Below are positions 62,067 to 64,000 of a stretch of 64,000 nt of DNA, one piece after another. This DNA comes from Cyanobacteriota bacterium (GTDB lineage Bacteria; Acidobacteriota; Vicinamibacteria; Vicinamibacterales; UBA2999): contig JAIEMQ010000044.1 in the NCBI GenBank assembly GCA_019752015.1, positions 205,647-269,646 on the forward strand, read 5' to 3'. The notes under the pieces are model-generated. The model saw nothing but the letters and a program-made list of their open reading frames with translations, had not been told where the DNA came from and did no database searches. How positions within the stretch are numbered: position 1 is the first letter of the stretch; each line of letters starts with the position of its first letter. Made by a program: the position numbers and the translations under genes.

Positions 62067-63093
62067 TGGCGAGACTCTCGATGAACGGCGGCTTCCACAC
62101 ACCCCGCTCGGTGATGATCGCGGTGACGTACTTGTGCGGCGTCACATCAAATGACGGATTCCGCACCTGGGCGCCTTCGGGCGCAATCTGCGTGCTGCCG
62201 ACGTGCGTGACTTCCTTGGCGTGGCGTTCTTCGATCGGGATGCCGTCGCCAGTCGACGTGGCGAGATCGATCGTCGACGACGGGGCGGCGACATAGAACG
62301 GAATGCCGTGCTCCTTCGCAAGGACGGCAACGGTGTAGGTGCCGATCTTATTCGCGAAGTCGCCATTGGCGGCAATACGATCCGCGCCGACGACGACCAG
62401 ATCGACATCTCCGGCCTTCATGATCGCACCGGCCATGTTGTCGGTGATGACGGTCGTGTCGATGCCGTCCTTCATCAGCTCCCACGCCGTCAGCCGCGCG
62501 CCCTGCAGGAACGGCCGCGTTTCGTCGGCCAGCACGCGAACCTTGCGGCCCGCTTCGACGGCGCCACGGATGACGCCAAGGGCGGTGCCGTAACCCGCCG
62601 TGGCCAGAGCGCCGGCGTTGCAGTGCGTGAGGATGCTGGCTTCCGCCGGCACCAGCGCGGCGCCGTTCACGCCAATCGCGCGGCAGCTCGCGACATCTTC
62701 ATCGTGAATGCGATCGGCTTCCGTGCGCAGCCGGTGCTTCAGATCCTGCACCGACTCGCCGGCGAGCGCGCCGGCGGAGAACGCGCGCTTCATGCGCTCG
62801 ATGGCCCAGAACAGGTTGACCGCGGTCGGCCGCGTCGCGCCGAGCAGCTCGCAGTTCTTCTGGAACTCGGTGGTGAACTGCTTGGTGCCGGTGGCCTTGC
62901 TGCGCGCCGCGCCGAGCGCCAGGCCCATCGCCGCGCACACGCCGATCGCCGGCGCGCCGCGGATCACCATCGTCTTGATCGCCTTCGCGATGTCGTTGAC
63001 GTTTTTGCAGGTGACGTAGATTTCGTCGGCCGGCAGCTTGCGCTGATCGACCATGACGATGTCGTCACCCTGCCAGGCGATTGTCGGGAGCAT
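62032..63093 (-). CDS. mtnA: S-methyl-5-thioribose-1-phosphate isomerase
   Basis: Converts methylthioribose-1-phosphate to methylthioribulose-1-phosphate in methionine salvage. 353 residues. Signature [20 protein letters not shown], catalytic Cys in [20 protein letters not shown] and Asp in [21 protein letters not shown], followed by [13 protein letters not shown]. Other salvage genes are not in the window. The 5' leader contains a 17-bp direct repeat. Its 3' end overlaps tsaD by 35 bp. Confidence 0.96.
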   Translation of the reverse strand: MLPTIAWQGDDIVMVDQRKLPADEIYVTCKNVNDIAKAIKTMVIRGAPAIGVCAAMGLALGAARSKATGTKQFTTEFQKNCELLGATRPTAVNLFWAIERMKRAFSAGALAGESVQDLKHRLRTEADRIHDEDVASCRAIGVNGAALVPAEASILTHCNAGALATAGYGTALGVIRGAVEAGRKVRVLADETRPFLQGARLTAWELMKDGIDTTVITDNMAGAIMKAGDVDLVVVGADRIAANGDFANKIGTYTVAVLAKEHGIPFYVAAPSSTIDLATSTGDGIPIEERHAKEVTHVGSTQIAPEGAQVRNPSFDVTPHKYVTAIITERGVWKPPFIESLANAGTWDRDLVR

Positions 63094-63120
63094 TCTGGAT
63101 GATCATACCGGGAGGCACTT

Positions 63121-63171
63121 CTTGTCGGGAAGCGATACTTGTCGGGATGTCGTCCTTGTCGTGCTCGTCGA
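63121..63171 (-). repeat. Three 17-bp units in the mtnA leader
   Basis: On the plus strand, CTTGTCGGGAAGCGATA, CTTGTCGGGATGTCGTC and CTTGTCGTGCTCGTCGA lie at 63121, 63138 and 63155, exactly 17 bp apart, 28-78 bp upstream of the mtnA start. In sense direction each carries CCCGACAAG or a variant. It may be a protein-binding array or another junction repeat. Confidence 0.75.
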
Positions 63172-63204
63172 CAACAGATAACCAGATCTCGCCTGGAATG
63201 AAAC

Positions 63205-63945
63205 CTATTCGGGCAGACGCGTCACATTTCGGGCAAGCGCAAACACGAGCAAACGGCCACGAGGCGTCTGCTGATCAGAGATTGTAGAAAGAGACGGTCG
63301 CTCGGCGGTCGCCATAACAGCAATGCGTTGGACCCCATCGATCTGATAGGTGATCGGCGGCGCGAGCACCGGAGACTGGACGCGGTATTCCCACATGGCA
63401 ACTCCTGTGCTGGCATGATAGGCCACCAACTTGCCGTCTGCCGTTCCCTGGAACACCAACTGCCCGGCGGTACTCAGCGTGCCGCTGTTAATGACGTTTG
63501 GATGCCGCACTCGCCACCGTTCCGTTTGCGCAACTGGATCCCACGCCAGCAGAAACCCCGTTGGTCGAACGAGATTCGGACGTGGCAACTTACTGGCGGC
63601 GACGGAGTCCAAGCCCGTGTTCAATGCATTTGGCCTGAACCGAAAGTTCGGATCGTGTGCGTAACCAAACTCAGTATCCTGGACTGAAAAATACACCAAA
63701 CCGGTGTGAGGATTGAATGACATCGGCTGCCAGTTGTGGGCGCCCATCGGGCCCGGCTTGATCATGGCAGGCTGTTCGAAGCGGGCGAAACTGGACTCCT
63801 TCGGCCGACCGCTAACAGGGTCGATTTCAGTGGCCCACGTTACGGTCGTGTAAGGCTTGGCCGAAATGAATTTGCCACTAGACCCAGTACAAGCGCGTTT
63901 GCGGCTCGGCGTGTAAACGAAAAGCTCGAAATGTCCGTACCTCAT
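63205..63945 (-). pseudogene. C-terminal part of a PQQ-dependent dehydrogenase, 5'-truncated
   Basis: A 246-residue frame matching the C-terminal third of PQQ-dependent quinoprotein (alcohol/glucose-type) dehydrogenases: GKFISAKPYTTVTWATEIDP, GAHNWQPMSFNPHTGLVYFS, and the beta-propeller blade QLVFQGTADGKLVAYHASTG with the usual GT-DG-L-A pattern. Homologues have about 350 further residues before this point, with the PQQ-ligand blades. The first ~25 residues here do not fit the family, and the segment RACTGSSGKF suggests a junction near 63900. A signal peptide is absent. An 11-bp inverted repeat lies just upstream, reaching the window edge. Either the 5' part is shifted into another frame or the gene was broken by rearrangement. 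Confidence 0.7.
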
Positions 63946-64000
63946 AGCAGAGTTTCACGGCGCCTAAACCAGAACGCTCTGCCACGAGAGGACATTTCGA
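63926..64000. repeat. 11-bp inverted repeat at the window edge
   Basis: TCGAAATGTCC at 63926-63936 and its exact complement GGACATTTCGA at 63990-64000, 53 bp apart. It lies where the dehydrogenase homology is lost and could be the end of a mobile element or a scar. The right arm touches the window end, so its extent is unknown. Confidence 0.55.

Noticed and set aside
63094..63204. Possible SAM riboswitch upstream of mtnA
   Set aside because: No SAM-I/II core pattern visible; the leader is occupied by the 17-bp repeats.

Overview
The window is one continuous stretch of high-GC chromosomal DNA with about 51 protein genes. I see no rRNA or tRNA gene, CRISPR array, phage or intact insertion sequence. 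The gene content suggests Acidobacteriota, probably a soil or sediment Vicinamibacteria-type organism. It has three large TonB-dependent receptors with N-terminal carboxypeptidase-regulatory-like domains, two large VWFA proteins of the acidobacterial type, AP-superfamily 'sulfatase' proteins fused to TPR repeats, and many 4-bp ATGA overlaps. The taxon is inferred from these families, not from a marker gene.

Layout. 0.1-2.4 kb: a chimeric-looking glycine-rich protein and three tandem, translationally coupled paralogous lipoproteins. 2.5-8 kb: a TonB-dependent receptor, a DUF485/ActP-type acetate transport pair and a VTT membrane protein. 8-11 kb: a surface-glycan block (GT39-like membrane transferase, GT2 transferase, hexapeptide acyltransferase). 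11-13.8 kb: alpha/beta hydrolase, short family III CoA-transferase, a decayed PLP decarboxylase and a secreted protein. 13.9-20 kb: second receptor, GTP cyclohydrolase I, TPR protein and hybrid histidine kinase. 20-28.5 kb, all on the minus strand: thiolase, isopropylmalate-dehydrogenase-like enzyme, second thiolase, 3-hydroxyacyl-CoA dehydrogenase, then a threonine/isoleucine-rich leader peptide with attenuator, fused aspartokinase-homoserine dehydrogenase (thrA) and threonine deaminase (ilvA).

28.6-38.5 kb: sulfotransferase, two AP-superfamily phosphohydrolases, a 64-residue protein, a membrane protein, the third receptor and a TPR protein. 38.5-44.8 kb: trypsin-like lipoprotein and two VWFA/TPR secreted proteins around a beta-propeller-like protein. 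44.8-53.5 kb: cysD-cysNC sulfate activation genes coupled to two sulfatase-like TPR proteins, and an aldehyde dehydrogenase. 53.6-59.5 kb: pseudo-receiver plus PilZ pair, AIG2-like cyclotransferase, an unknown membrane-anchored protein and two ABC-2 export systems in one operon. 59.5-63.1 kb: HD, NUDIX, YjbQ, TsaD and MtnA. 63.2-64 kb: the C-terminal part of a PQQ-dependent dehydrogenase that looks 5'-truncated.

Two signals stand out. The first is a thr-type transcription attenuator: leader peptide, pause hairpin, antiterminator and terminator ahead of thrA-ilvA. Both products fit threonine/isoleucine synthesis. The second is a set of short tandem repeats with units of 7 or 8 bp (also 9 and 17 bp) placed at gene junctions. 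They usually start in or next to the stop codon of the upstream gene and end at the start codon of the downstream gene. Unit sequences mostly differ between junctions while position and period are kept. In one case the start codon lies inside the repeat. This looks like a translation-initiation or phase-variation element and is my best candidate for something undescribed.
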